The translations under genes were made by a program, and so were the position numbers. Shown in pieces: positions 25,622-34,803 of a DNA stretch of 64,000 bases. The stretch covers positions 11,519-75,518 of the forward strand of contig JADGPO010000072.1 in assembly GCA_017882405.1 (NCBI GenBank), read 5' to 3'. Numbering within the stretch: position 1 is the first letter of the stretch; every line of letters begins with the position of its first letter. The stretch comes from Solirubrobacteraceae bacterium (GTDB lineage Bacteria; Actinomycetota; Thermoleophilia; Solirubrobacterales; Solirubrobacteraceae). Below the pieces are notes generated by a model that worked only from the letters and a program-made list of their open reading frames with translations, was not told where the DNA came from and ran no database searches.

Positions 25622-26647
25622 TCACCAGCCGCCGGTGATGGAGCCCGGGTCGTAGGCGTAGCCCGGGTAGTAGCCGCCGGAGCCGTAGCCACCACCGTCG
25701 TAGCCATAGCCGGGATCGCCGCCAGAGCCGTAACCGCCGTACCCGCCTCCGCCGTAGCCATAGCCCGGGTCGCCGCCGTAGCCGTACCCGTACCCATTGC
25801 CCTGCGTGCCGGTGCCGGTGGCGGTGTCAGTGCCGCTCGCCGAGTAGGCGACCGAGAACGACGACCCGTCCGAGGACAGCGTGGAGGGCGTTGCCGAGCC
25901 CGAGCTCTGTCCGCTGGAGAGATCGACGCCCCCGAACCCGGAGCTGCTTGCGCCCGGGGTGAGCGAGACGGCGGCCGTCGACCAGTTCGAGTCCGAGATC
26001 GGGCCCGTGTGACCGTCGGTGGTGGTAGCTGATGCCGAGGTGAACTTGACAGTGCCGAAGTCGGTCAGCGGCAGCGGCGTGCAGCTGCTCGCCGAGCCGT
26101 CACAGGAGGAGGGCGCCTCGGCGATCCACTCGGCGCTGGACACGTCCGGGTTGCTCATCGTCAGCTGCTTGGAGAACGACTGGCCCGTCGTCTGGTTGGA
26201 CACCGACACGTCGACGCTGCTGCCCTCGACCGTGACCCGAGTGGAGATGCGGTCTCCGGGGCTCACGGCGAGGTCAACGCTCACCGGCGCCGCCGGCACG
26301 AGCTCGTACCACGCGAAGTAGCTGGCCTGGCCGTCCGCGCTGCAGTTGGCCTCGGTGCCGGCCTGCTCCAGCGTCTGGGTCTGGCCCGCGCCGCCGAGCC
26401 CCACCCAGAACGCCGAATAGCCGCTGCCGGTAGTGGTGCAATTCGCGGTGGGAGCCACCCAACTGCCGGCGACGCTCTTGAAGCGCGTGCCGGATGAGGA
26501 CGACGAAGAGCTGCCGGCCACATAGCCGGACCAGTTACCGTTGGACGCCTGTTGCACGTCGGCCATCGCGGCCGACGCGGTGGACACGGCGCCGAGCGCG
26601 CAGGCGGTCGTGAGGGCGAGGGTGAGGATGATTCGTGCGGGCGTCAT
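25622..26647 (-). CDS. Secreted G1-family (eqolisin) glutamic peptidase
   Basis: The 341-residue product has a signal peptide ending near STASA. The eqolisin domain contains NWSGYVAG, SVAGSWVAPTANC, SAFWVGLGG, the catalytic Gln95 in LEQAGTEANC, YFAWYELVPA and the Glu-containing SAEWIAEAPS. G1 peptidases use a Gln/Glu dyad and usually work at acid pH outside the cell. After about residue 270 the protein turns into a low-complexity tail of GYGYGGDPGY-type repeats (about 60 residues), which may bind the wall or carbohydrate. The paired cysteines fit disulfides in the exported domain. Confidence 0.85.
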   Translation of the reverse strand: MTPARIILTLALTTACALGAVSTASAAMADVQQASNGNWSGYVAGSSSSSSSGTRFKSVAGSWVAPTANCTTTGSGYSAFWVGLGGAGQTQTLEQAGTEANCSADGQASYFAWYELVPAAPVSVDLAVSPGDRISTRVTVEGSSVDVSVSNQTTGQSFSKQLTMSNPDVSSAEWIAEAPSSCDGSASSCTPLPLTDFGTVKFTSASATTTDGHTGPISDSNWSTAAVSLTPGASSSGFGGVDLSSGQSSGSATPSTLSSDGSSFSVAYSASGTDTATGTGTQGNGYGYGYGGDPGYGYGGGGYGGYGSGGDPGYGYDGGGYGSGGYYPGYAYDPGSITGGW

Positions 26648-26717
26648 GTCACTAACGTGACCCGCCCGGCGAAGAGGCGACTACGAGTTGACGAAGAAGC
26701 TCGTCGGGGCGCGACGT

Positions 26718-28610
26718 TCAGCCGTTGAGCCCCACCCGCGCGCGGGCCAGGCGCACCGCCTTGCTAAGGGTGTCTATGTCGTAGGCGTCCTGATGGCGGT
26801 GACCGTTGATGAAGAACGTGGGCGTGCCCGACACGCCGCTGAGATCGGCGGACTCAACGTCCTCGGCGATCCGCCCTGAGCCCTTGCGCTTGCGTAGCGC
26901 CGCCTTGAACTTGTCGATGTCGAGCCCCAGTTCCTGCGCGTAGCCGAGGATGTCGCGCAGCGTCAGGTCTCCCTGGTGAGCCAGCATCGTGTCGTGCATC
27001 TCCCAGAACTTCCCCTGGGCGGCCGCCGCCTCCGACGCTTCGGCGGCCATCTGCGCGTGGGGGTGCACGTCGTTGAGCGGGAGGTGGCGCCACACATAGC
27101 GCAGGTCGCCGAAGTCGCTCAACAGCTCGCGGACCACGGTCTCGGCCCGGCCGCAGTAGGGGCACTCGAGATCGCCGTACTCCAGCAGCGTCACCGAGGC
27201 CTCCTGCGGACCGCGCACGTGGTCGCGCTCCTCGTCGACGGGGACGGCCAGGTCGACGATCTCCTCCGCGTTGCCGACCAGCGCCCGCAGCCGCATCGCT
27301 CGCGGCAGACGACGCGTCACCCGGAGCACGATCCAGCTCACCGCCGGCGCGCCGATCAGCGTGGTCAGCACCCCCAGCTTGGCCTGCGAGAGTGCCTCGC
27401 CGCCGAACGCGAGCGTGGCGATCAGCAGCGACACCGTGAACCCGATCCCCGCGATCGCCCCGCCCCCGAACACGGAGGCCCAGCCCACCGGCGGGCGAAT
27501 CGTTCCGCGGCTGAGGCGGGTCACCAGCCACGCGCCGCCGGTGATGCCGATCGGCTTGCCGGCCAGATAGGCGATCAGGATCCCCAGGGTGATCGGTGAG
27601 CCGTAGGCATGGACCAGGAAGTCGCCGCTGATCGGAAAGCCGGCGTTGGCCAGGGCGAACAGCGGGACGACCACATAGCTGGTGAACGGATGAAACAGCT
27701 GCTGCCAGCGCTCGTTGGGCGAGATTGTGGAGCGCAGGCCCGCGCGCGCCGACCGCTCCAACTCGGACGTCGGCTGCTCGCGGAACACCCGGAACACGTC
27801 GGTGGCGTGCTCCAGATCGGCTCGCGCGGCCGGGTAGGCGATCGTCAGCAGGCCCATCGCCAGGCCCACGACGATCGGGTCGATGCCGGACTTGAGGAAC
27901 GCCACCCACGCGACCGACCCGAGCACCGCGTAGACGAGGCCGTTGTGCACGCCGGACTGGCGGGCCACCACGATCAGCGCGAACACCCCCAGTCCGACGG
28001 CCAGCGCCATGCCCTGCACGGTCCCGGTGAACACCAACGCGATCACGATCAGGGCCACCAGGTCGTCGACGACCGCGACGGTCAGGATGAAGGCGCGCAG
28101 GCTGTCGGGGAAGCGGCGCCCGACGAGCGCCAGCATCCCCAGCGCGAAGGCCGTGTCGGTCGACATCGCCGCGCCCCAGCCGCCGTGCGAGGCGCTCGAG
28201 GAGTTGAGCGCCAGGTAGATCCCGACCGGGATCACCATCCCGCCGATGCCGGCCACGAACGGCAGCGCCAGCCGGCGGCGATCGCGCAGCTCACCCAGGT
28301 CGAACTCGCGCCGGGCCTCCAGCCCGACGACGAAGAAGAACAGAGTCATCAGCCCGTCGTTGACCCAGTGGCGCAGGTCCTGGGTGACCCCGGCGCCGCC
28401 GATCCGGATCGACAGCGTCGTGTGCCACATGTGCTCATACGAGCTCCCCCCGGCGTTGGCCCACACCAGCGCGGCCAGCGCCCCGAGCAGCAGAAAGGCG
28501 GCCGAGCCGGTCTCGGTGCGCACGAAGTCGCGTAGCGGCGCCTCGAGGTTGCGCGCCCACGCCGTCTTGCCCGAGAGCAGGGAGCGCGCCGTTACGGTCG
28601 TGTCAGCCAC
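26718..28610 (-). CDS. nhaA: NhaA Na+/H+ antiporter fused to a DsbA-like domain
   Basis: The first ~430 residues are an NhaA antiporter with about eleven helices, including LRHWVNDGLMTLFFFVVGLE, AMSTDTAFALGMLALVG (the ion-site region) and VAVVDDLVALIVIAL with the paired aspartates. The last ~170 residues form a thioredoxin-fold domain with CPYCGRAETVV, DVHPHAQMAAEASEAAAAQG and GVSGTPTFFINGHRH, a DsbA-type oxidoreductase. This fusion is known from actinobacteria. The antiporter exchanges Na+ for H+; the thiol domain may tune it by redox or act on substrates near the membrane. Confidence 0.9.
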   Translation of the reverse strand: MADTTVTARSLLSGKTAWARNLEAPLRDFVRTETGSAAFLLLGALAALVWANAGGSSYEHMWHTTLSIRIGGAGVTQDLRHWVNDGLMTLFFFVVGLEARREFDLGELRDRRRLALPFVAGIGGMVIPVGIYLALNSSSASHGGWGAAMSTDTAFALGMLALVGRRFPDSLRAFILTVAVVDDLVALIVIALVFTGTVQGMALAVGLGVFALIVVARQSGVHNGLVYAVLGSVAWVAFLKSGIDPIVVGLAMGLLTIAYPAARADLEHATDVFRVFREQPTSELERSARAGLRSTISPNERWQQLFHPFTSYVVVPLFALANAGFPISGDFLVHAYGSPITLGILIAYLAGKPIGITGGAWLVTRLSRGTIRPPVGWASVFGGGAIAGIGFTVSLLIATLAFGGEALSQAKLGVLTTLIGAPAVSWIVLRVTRRLPRAMRLRALVGNAEEIVDLAVPVDEERDHVRGPQEASVTLLEYGDLECPYCGRAETVVRELLSDFGDLRYVWRHLPLNDVHPHAQMAAEASEAAAAQGKFWEMHDTMLAHQGDLTLRDILGYAQELGLDIDKFKAALRKRKGSGRIAEDVESADLSGVSGTPTFFINGHRHQDAYDIDTLSKAVRLARARVGLNG

Positions 28611-28636
28611 GCCGCAGATTCTTGCGCGTGAGGACT

Positions 28637-29413
28637 ATGAGCCGAAAAACGCCGCGGGTTGGCGACCATCATCTGTTCGATCGCCTCCTGCAAGACGCCG
28701 GCCTCCCCACGCCGCCCCCGGCCACGATCAGCGGCCCGGCTGTCCGCATCAGCCTGGGAGCATATGGACAGATGCACACCTCAGACGCGCTCACCAGCGG
28801 CGATTTTCAGATCACCGCCGACGGCCGGCCGGCATCGCTCGCCGAGCTGCTCCCCGGCTTCGACGAGCACACCCGCCTGGGCATCGTGGTCACACAGGAC
28901 GGCGGCGGCGCCGGAGCGAGCACACTCATCCTGGCGGCGGTGACGGGGTTCTACGACCGCCTGCGTGCCGGCGAGTCGGACTTCTTCGCCTATCCCGACT
29001 ACTTCGCCTTCCACGTCGGGTGGCCCCACGGCACCCTGCGCAAGCTCGACGTGTTCCCCGACCACAAGGAGCCGGTCGTCGCCGACGAGGCCGAGACCAT
29101 CCTGCGCACGATCAACGACCGGGGCATCACCCACCTCCTGGTTGCCGAGGGTGGCCGCGCCGGAGAACTCGGGCGCGACACGTGCCACAGTGCGCGGCGC
29201 CGGATCAGGGCGGCGGTCGCCTACTCGCCGGACGGGCGGGTCGCCCGCCCCGACGTCGAGATCACGGCCGCCCCGCAGGCCGAGGAGTTCGTGACCGCGA
29301 TGCTGGGCCACGGACCGCGTGAGCTGGTCGGCGAGGATGGCCGCCCGCGGGAGACGTTTCGCCGGCTGACTCTCGACGACGCGCTCGGGATGTTGGCCAC
29401 GGCCGCGCAGTAA
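28637..29413 (+). CDS. Conserved-looking protein of unknown function
   Basis: The 258-residue soluble protein reads like a folded enzyme or binding protein: FDRLLQDAGLPTPPPATISG, GFDEHTRLGIVVTQDGGGAG, a tyrosine/aromatic patch FFAYPDYFAFHVGWPHG and DDALGMLATAAQ at the end. I do not recognise the family. ATG at 28637, GTG at 28628 and TTG at 28622 are possible starts; AGGA lies close to the ATG. It is divergent from nhaA (27 bases) and 56 bases upstream of the thiolase gene. Confidence 0.65.
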   Translation: MSRKTPRVGDHHLFDRLLQDAGLPTPPPATISGPAVRISLGAYGQMHTSDALTSGDFQITADGRPASLAELLPGFDEHTRLGIVVTQDGGGAGASTLILAAVTGFYDRLRAGESDFFAYPDYFAFHVGWPHGTLRKLDVFPDHKEPVVADEAETILRTINDRGITHLLVAEGGRAGELGRDTCHSARRRIRAAVAYSPDGRVARPDVEITAAPQAEEFVTAMLGHGPRELVGEDGRPRETFRRLTLDDALGMLATAAQ

Positions 29414-29469
29414 CATTGACCCTCGAGACTTTTCCGAACACAGTGTGCAGGCGACCTTAGGAGTTGACC

Positions 29470-30687
29470 ATGGCAGCTACCGAACCGCTCATCTTCGACG
29501 CGATCCGCACCCCGCGGGGCAAGGGCAAGGTCAATGGCTCCCTGCACACGACCAAGCCGGTAGACCTGGTCGTCGGGCTGATGCACGAGATCCTCAGCCG
29601 CAACCCCGACTTCGATCCCGCGCGCGTCGACGACGTCGTCCTGGGCTGTGTCTCCCCGCTCGGCGACCAGGGCGGCGACATCGCCAAGACGGCGGCCATC
29701 AAGGCTGGTCTTCCGGACACCGTGTCCGGCATGCAGCTGAACCGCTTCTGCGCCTCGGGGCTGGAGGCGGTCAACATCGCCGCGCAGAAGGTCGCCTCCG
29801 GCTGGGAGGACCTCGTGCTGGCCGGGGGCGTGGAGTCGATGAGCCGCGTGCCGATGGGCTCGGACGGCGGCGCCTGGGCGATGGACCCCGAGACCAACTA
29901 CGAGACCTCGTTCGTCCCCCAGGGGATCGGCGCCGACCTGATCGCCACCGTCGAGGAGTTCAGCCGCGAGGACGTCGACGCCTATGCGGCGCGCTCGCAG
30001 GAGCGGGCCGCCGCCGCGCAGGCCGAGGGCCGCTTCTCGGGGTCGGTGATCCCCGTGCAGGACATCAACGATCACGTGGTCCTCGACCGCGACGAGTTCA
30101 TCCGCCCCGGCACCACGGTGGAGACGCTCGGCGGCCTCAAGCCCTCGTTTCAGATGATGGGCGAGATGGGCGGCTTTGACGCGGTGGCGCTGCAGAAGTA
30201 CCACTGGGTGGAGAGGATCAACCACGTCCACACGCCGGGCAACTCCTCGGGAATCGTGGACGGCGCCTCCCTGGTGGCGATCGGCAACGAGCAGACCGGC
30301 GCCGACCTGGGGCTGCGCGCCCGGGCGAAGATCCTCGCGACCGCCGTCTCGGGCGCTGACCCGACGATCATGCTCACCGGCCCCGCCCCCGCCTCCAGGA
30401 AGGCGCTGGCCAAGGCGGGACTGACCGTCGAGGACCTGGATCTGGTGGAGATGAACGAGGCGTTCGCCGCGGTCGTCCTGCGCTTCATCCGTGAGATGGG
30501 CCTGGACATCGACAAGGTCAACGTCAACGGTGGGGCGATCGCGATGGGCCACCCGCTGGGCGCCACCGGCGCGATGATCCTCGGCACGCTGGTCGACGAG
30601 CTGGAGCGCCAGGACAAGCGCTACGGCCTGGCCACCCTGTGTGTCGGCGGCGGCATGGGTATCGCCACGGTCGTCGAGCGCGTCTGA
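29470..30687 (+). CDS. Acetyl-CoA C-acyltransferase (thiolase)
   Basis: This 405-residue thiolase catalyses the last step of beta-oxidation, cleaving 3-ketoacyl-CoA with CoA. The acyl-accepting Cys94 is in [12 protein letters not shown], the active-site His in [21 protein letters not shown] text (here [18 protein letters not shown]) and the proton-donor Cys in [10 protein letters not shown]. The ATG is preceded by TTAGGAG. It lies 20 bases ahead of the FadB-type gene, and the two probably form the fatty-acid oxidation complex. Confidence 0.92.
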   Translation: MAATEPLIFDAIRTPRGKGKVNGSLHTTKPVDLVVGLMHEILSRNPDFDPARVDDVVLGCVSPLGDQGGDIAKTAAIKAGLPDTVSGMQLNRFCASGLEAVNIAAQKVASGWEDLVLAGGVESMSRVPMGSDGGAWAMDPETNYETSFVPQGIGADLIATVEEFSREDVDAYAARSQERAAAAQAEGRFSGSVIPVQDINDHVVLDRDEFIRPGTTVETLGGLKPSFQMMGEMGGFDAVALQKYHWVERINHVHTPGNSSGIVDGASLVAIGNEQTGADLGLRARAKILATAVSGADPTIMLTGPAPASRKALAKAGLTVEDLDLVEMNEAFAAVVLRFIREMGLDIDKVNVNGGAIAMGHPLGATGAMILGTLVDELERQDKRYGLATLCVGGGMGIATVVERV

Positions 30688-30707
30688 ACCTTCGAAAGAG
30701 AGAACGC

Positions 30708-32909
30708 ATGTCTGAGAGCAGCACGATCCGCTGGGACAAGGACGACGACGGGGTCGTGATCCTGACCCTCGACGACCCCAACCAGTCGGCGAACACGATG
30801 AACGCCGCCTACGGGGAGTCGATCAAGGTCACCGTCGAGCGGCTGGAAACCGAGCAGGACGAGATCGCCGGCGTGGTCATCACCTCGGCCAAGAAGACCT
30901 TCTTCGCCGGCGGCGACCTCAACGACCTCAAGGCGGCCAAGCCCGATGACGCCGAGCAGGTCGCCACCTGGGTGCGTGAGAACAAGGCCGTCCTGCGGCG
31001 CCTGGAGACGCTCGGCAAGCCCGTGGTGGCCGCGATCAACGGCGCCGCGCTGGGCGGCGGCCTGGAGATCTGCCTGGCCTGCCATCACCGGGTAGCGCTG
31101 GACGACTCCAAGGTCCGGCTCGGCTTCCCGGAGGTCCAGCTCGGACTGCTCCCCGGCGCCGGCGGTGTGACCCGCACGGTCCGGATGTTCGGAATCGTCA
31201 ATGCGCTCATGCAGCTGTTGCTCCAGGGCCAGCGCATCCGGCCGCACCAGGCGGTCGAGATGGGGCTCGTCGACGAGCTGGTGAGGACCCGCGAGGAGCT
31301 GGTCCCGGCGGCCAAGAAGTGGATCGCCTCCAAGGCCGGCGAGGAGGTCCAGCAGCCCTGGGACGTCAAGGGCTACAAGATCCCCGGAGGCACCCCCTCG
31401 ACGCCGTCGCTGGCGATGAACCTGCCGGCCTTCCCGGCCAACCTGCGCAAGCAGATCAAGGGCGCCAACTACCCGGCGCCGCTGAACATCATGTCCGCCG
31501 CGGTGGAGGGCGCTCAGGTCGACTTCGACAACGCCTCGGAGATCGAGGGGCGCTACTTCGTCGACCTCGTCACCAGCCAGGTCGCCAAGAACATGATCCA
31601 GGCGTTCTTCTTCGATCTGCAGCGGGCCACCGGCCGCCGCGGGCGCCCGGCGGAGATCGAGCGTTTTGAGCCCCGGAAGGTGGTCGTGCTCGGAGCCGGG
31701 ATGATGGGCGCCGCGATCGCCTACGTGTGCGCAACGGCCGGGCTGGAGGTCGTGCTCAAGGATGTCGCCGAGGGGGCGGCCTTCAACGGCAAGAGCTATT
31801 CCAAGCGGCTGGTCGACAAGGCCGTCGAGCGCGGGCGCTCCACGCGGGCGCAGGCCGACGAGCTGCTGGCGCGGATCACCCCGACGACCGACCCGGCCGC
31901 GGCGCAGGGCGCCGAGCTGGTGATCGAGGCCGTGTTCGAGGATCCCAAGGTCAAGGCCGAGGTGATGGCCGAGATCGAGCCCTACCTGGCGCCCGACGCG
32001 CTGCTGTGCTCCAACACCTCGACCCTGCCGATCACCGAGCTGGCCGGGAACGTGTCGCGTCCCGCGGACTTCATCGGGCTGCACTTCTTCAGCCCGGTGG
32101 ACAAGATGCCGCTGCTGGAGATCATCAAGGGTGAGCCGACCTCCGAGGAGACCCTCTACCGGGCGCTCGACGTCGCCAAGCTGATCAAGAAGACGCCGAT
32201 CGTGGTCAGCGACAGCCGCGGCTTCTTCACCAGCCGGGTGATCGGGACCTTCATCAACGAGGGCATCGCGATGCTGCTGGAAGGTGTGCCCGCGCCGACG
32301 ATCGAGCAGGCCTCCTCCCAGGCCGGCTATCCCGCGCCGGTGCTGCAGCTCTCCGACGAGCTCAACATGAAGCTGCTGCAGAAGATCCGCAAAGCCGCCA
32401 AGAATGCCTTCGAAGCCGAGGGCGGCACCTGGACCAGCCACCCCGCCGAGAAGGTGATCGACCAGATGGTCGCCGACGGGCGGCCCGGACGGCTGGAGGG
32501 CGCCGGCTTCTACGAGTACGAGGATGGCAAGCGCACGCGGCTGTGGCCCGGACTCCGCGAGGCCTATCCGCCGGTCTCTGACCCCGGCGCGCTGTCGCTG
32601 AAGAACCTGAAGGAGCGGATGCTGGTCATCGAGGCGATCGAGACGGTCAAGTGCCTGGACGAGGGCGTGATCGAGACCGTGGCCGACGCCAACATCGGCT
32701 CGATCATGGGGATCGGCTTCCCCGGCTGGACCGGCGGCGTGCTGCAGTACGTCAACGGATACCAAGGCGGTCTGCCGGGCTTCGTGGCCCGCGCCCGCGA
32801 GCTCGCTCAGCAATACGGCGAGCGCTTCGAGCCGCCCGCCTCGCTGGTGGAGAAGGCCGACCGGGGAGACGAATACTCCGACGAGGAGGCGCTGGTCACC
32901 GCCGGCTGA
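30708..32909 (+). CDS. Multifunctional enoyl-CoA hydratase/3-hydroxyacyl-CoA dehydrogenase
   Basis: The 733-residue FadB/FadJ-type protein has an N-terminal crotonase domain (FAGGDLNDLK oxyanion hole, INGAALGGGLEICLACHHRV, GFPEVQLGLLPGAGG) with both catalytic Glu positions. This is followed by a Rossmann domain (VVLGAGMMGAAIAYVCATAG) and a 3HCDH C-terminal domain (NTSTLPITELA, GLHFFSPVDKMPLLEII, DSRGFFTSRVI). It performs the hydration and NAD-dependent oxidation steps of beta-oxidation. The ATG at 30708 has GAAAGAGAG upstream. Transcribed with the thiolase. Confidence 0.93.
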   Translation: MSESSTIRWDKDDDGVVILTLDDPNQSANTMNAAYGESIKVTVERLETEQDEIAGVVITSAKKTFFAGGDLNDLKAAKPDDAEQVATWVRENKAVLRRLETLGKPVVAAINGAALGGGLEICLACHHRVALDDSKVRLGFPEVQLGLLPGAGGVTRTVRMFGIVNALMQLLLQGQRIRPHQAVEMGLVDELVRTREELVPAAKKWIASKAGEEVQQPWDVKGYKIPGGTPSTPSLAMNLPAFPANLRKQIKGANYPAPLNIMSAAVEGAQVDFDNASEIEGRYFVDLVTSQVAKNMIQAFFFDLQRATGRRGRPAEIERFEPRKVVVLGAGMMGAAIAYVCATAGLEVVLKDVAEGAAFNGKSYSKRLVDKAVERGRSTRAQADELLARITPTTDPAAAQGAELVIEAVFEDPKVKAEVMAEIEPYLAPDALLCSNTSTLPITELAGNVSRPADFIGLHFFSPVDKMPLLEIIKGEPTSEETLYRALDVAKLIKKTPIVVSDSRGFFTSRVIGTFINEGIAMLLEGVPAPTIEQASSQAGYPAPVLQLSDELNMKLLQKIRKAAKNAFEAEGGTWTSHPAEKVIDQMVADGRPGRLEGAGFYEYEDGKRTRLWPGLREAYPPVSDPGALSLKNLKERMLVIEAIETVKCLDEGVIETVADANIGSIMGIGFPGWTGGVLQYVNGYQGGLPGFVARARELAQQYGERFEPPASLVEKADRGDEYSDEEALVTAG

Positions 32910-32983
32910 CCGCCGTCGCCGTGTCCAGGTAGTGGCCGGGCGGGCGTGAACGCGTCGCTCAGCGGCCCGCGGGGTTCATTCGC

Positions 32984-34714
32984 CTACTCGGTCACGGGCG
33001 GTGGGTACACGTCGCGGACGTAGTGGTCGACCTCGGCCTCCGACAGCCGACGCGAGATCGCCAGGTAGTAGATGCCCAGGCTGAAGATCGTCAGCACGAG
33101 CAGGTCCCAGTACAGGCCGATGGTCTTGGTGTTGACCAAGACCGTCGCGAAGGTGCCGACGCCGCCCAGGATCCCGTCGCCCGGATCCGGGAAGCCTCCC
33201 AAGTAGGAGATCACTCCCATGCCGATCAGGTACGGGAACACCCAGATGGCGGCGCCCCAGTCGATCCGTGGCCGGTTCGAGTTCAGGTGGAGCTTGTAGG
33301 AGAGCGCGATCAGCACATAACCGAGGATCATCACCACCATCAGCGTCGAGTACACGCTCCAGCCCGCCCAATAGACGATGAAGTTGGCCAGGACAAATCC
33401 CAGCGGCGCCAGGACGTTGCCGGCCGACAGCCGGTAGGGCCGCGGCAGATCGGGCTTCTGCAGACGAAGCGCGCCGAAGGCGAGAGGCGCGCCGGCATAC
33501 ATGAGCACCGAGGCGCTGGTGACGACGCCGACGAGCTTGGCCCAGCTGGGGAACGGCAGTAGGAAGATCAGCCCGATGATGCCGGTGACGATGATGCTGA
33601 AGACCGGCACCCTGCGCGACGAGTTGCGCTCGAACGCCTCCGGCAGGTAGCCGTTCTTGCTCAATCCGAAGCTGATCCGCGAGCCCGAGGTCAGGTAGAT
33701 GAGCCCCGTGCCGCCCGGGGAGACGACGGCGTCGATGCGCAGGATGACCGCCAGCCATGCCAGACCGGCCAGCTTGGCCACCTGGTAGAACGGCGCCGCG
33801 TTGAGCGCCTTCAAGGCAGGGTTGTGGCCGATCGCAGTCGGGTCGGCGAGGCTCGTCCAGGTTCCCGCGTTCGTGAGCAGCTTGGGATCGAGCGCGCCGA
33901 TGAACGCGACCTGAAGCAGGATATAGATGGTGCCGCCGAGGAGGATGGACATGATCACGGCCCGCGGGACGTCCCGCTTGGGATTGCGCGCCTCGCCGGC
34001 CAGCTGCACCGCCTGCTCGAAGCCGAGCAGCGAGAAAACGATGCCCCCGGTCGGGATGGCGATGAGGACGTCCTTGACCTCCTGACCCTTGACGAAGAAG
34101 CCGCCGCCATTGGTGAAGTTGCCGCTATGGAAGTGGAACAGCAAGAAGATGATGGTGACGATCGGGATGGCCACCTTCCACCACGTCAGCGAGTTATTGA
34201 CCCGCTGCAGCCACCGCACCCCGATGAGGTTGACGACCACGAAGAAGAACATCATCGCGATGGCGACGATGATCCCGACGCCGTGGACGGTGCCGCTGCT
34301 CGAGAACCAGCTGTGCGCCCAGTGCGCCGTCGAGAGGTACTGGATCGCCGCCAGCACCTCGATCGGCGCCACGCTCGCCGCCTGGATGTAGGCAAACCAC
34401 CCGAAGGTCGCCCCGGCGAGGCTGCCGTAGGCGTAGTGGGGGAAGCGACTCGTGCCGCCGCTGACCGGGAACAGTCCGCCCAGCTCGGCGTGGATGAGCG
34501 CCAGCACGATGACGATGAATGTGGCGACGACCCAGGCGATGATCGCCGAGGGACCAGCGATCGACGCCGCCGTGAGGGCGCCGAACAGCCATCCCGATCC
34601 GATGATCGAGCCCTCGGAGGCCCAGAGCAGGCCGAGGAAGCCGACGCCTCGGTCCATCCCCTCGTTATCGAGGGATGCTTCAGGGGCCCTTCCGGGCGCA
34701 TCTACATTCGACAT
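32984..34714 (-). CDS. APC-superfamily amino acid permease
   Basis: The 576-residue membrane protein has about 12-14 hydrophobic segments. The start MDRGVGFLGLLWASEGSIIG with GSGWLFG is the substrate-binding unwound helix 1 of APC transporters; SGGTSRFPHYAYG and GGIVFSLLGFEQAVQLAGEA mark helices 3 and 6. It most resembles proton-coupled amino acid/polyamine permeases, substrate undetermined. It is monocistronic and convergent with the FadB-type gene. Confidence 0.85.
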   Translation of the reverse strand: MSNVDAPGRAPEASLDNEGMDRGVGFLGLLWASEGSIIGSGWLFGALTAASIAGPSAIIAWVVATFIVIVLALIHAELGGLFPVSGGTSRFPHYAYGSLAGATFGWFAYIQAASVAPIEVLAAIQYLSTAHWAHSWFSSSGTVHGVGIIVAIAMMFFFVVVNLIGVRWLQRVNNSLTWWKVAIPIVTIIFLLFHFHSGNFTNGGGFFVKGQEVKDVLIAIPTGGIVFSLLGFEQAVQLAGEARNPKRDVPRAVIMSILLGGTIYILLQVAFIGALDPKLLTNAGTWTSLADPTAIGHNPALKALNAAPFYQVAKLAGLAWLAVILRIDAVVSPGGTGLIYLTSGSRISFGLSKNGYLPEAFERNSSRRVPVFSIIVTGIIGLIFLLPFPSWAKLVGVVTSASVLMYAGAPLAFGALRLQKPDLPRPYRLSAGNVLAPLGFVLANFIVYWAGWSVYSTLMVVMILGYVLIALSYKLHLNSNRPRIDWGAAIWVFPYLIGMGVISYLGGFPDPGDGILGGVGTFATVLVNTKTIGLYWDLLVLTIFSLGIYYLAISRRLSEAEVDHYVRDVYPPPVTE

Positions 34715-34803
34715 CGACCCTCCCCAGGACGTTTACACGACACGGGCGGCATCCTAACCCCACAAGACCCCTGCGCACGAGCCATGTGTCCAGTTTCGGC
34801 GGG

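Noticed and set aside
30621..32813. 730-codon minus-strand frame opposite the FadB-type gene
   Set aside because: High-GC antisense shadow; the plus-strand gene has all family motifs and an upstream ribosome site.
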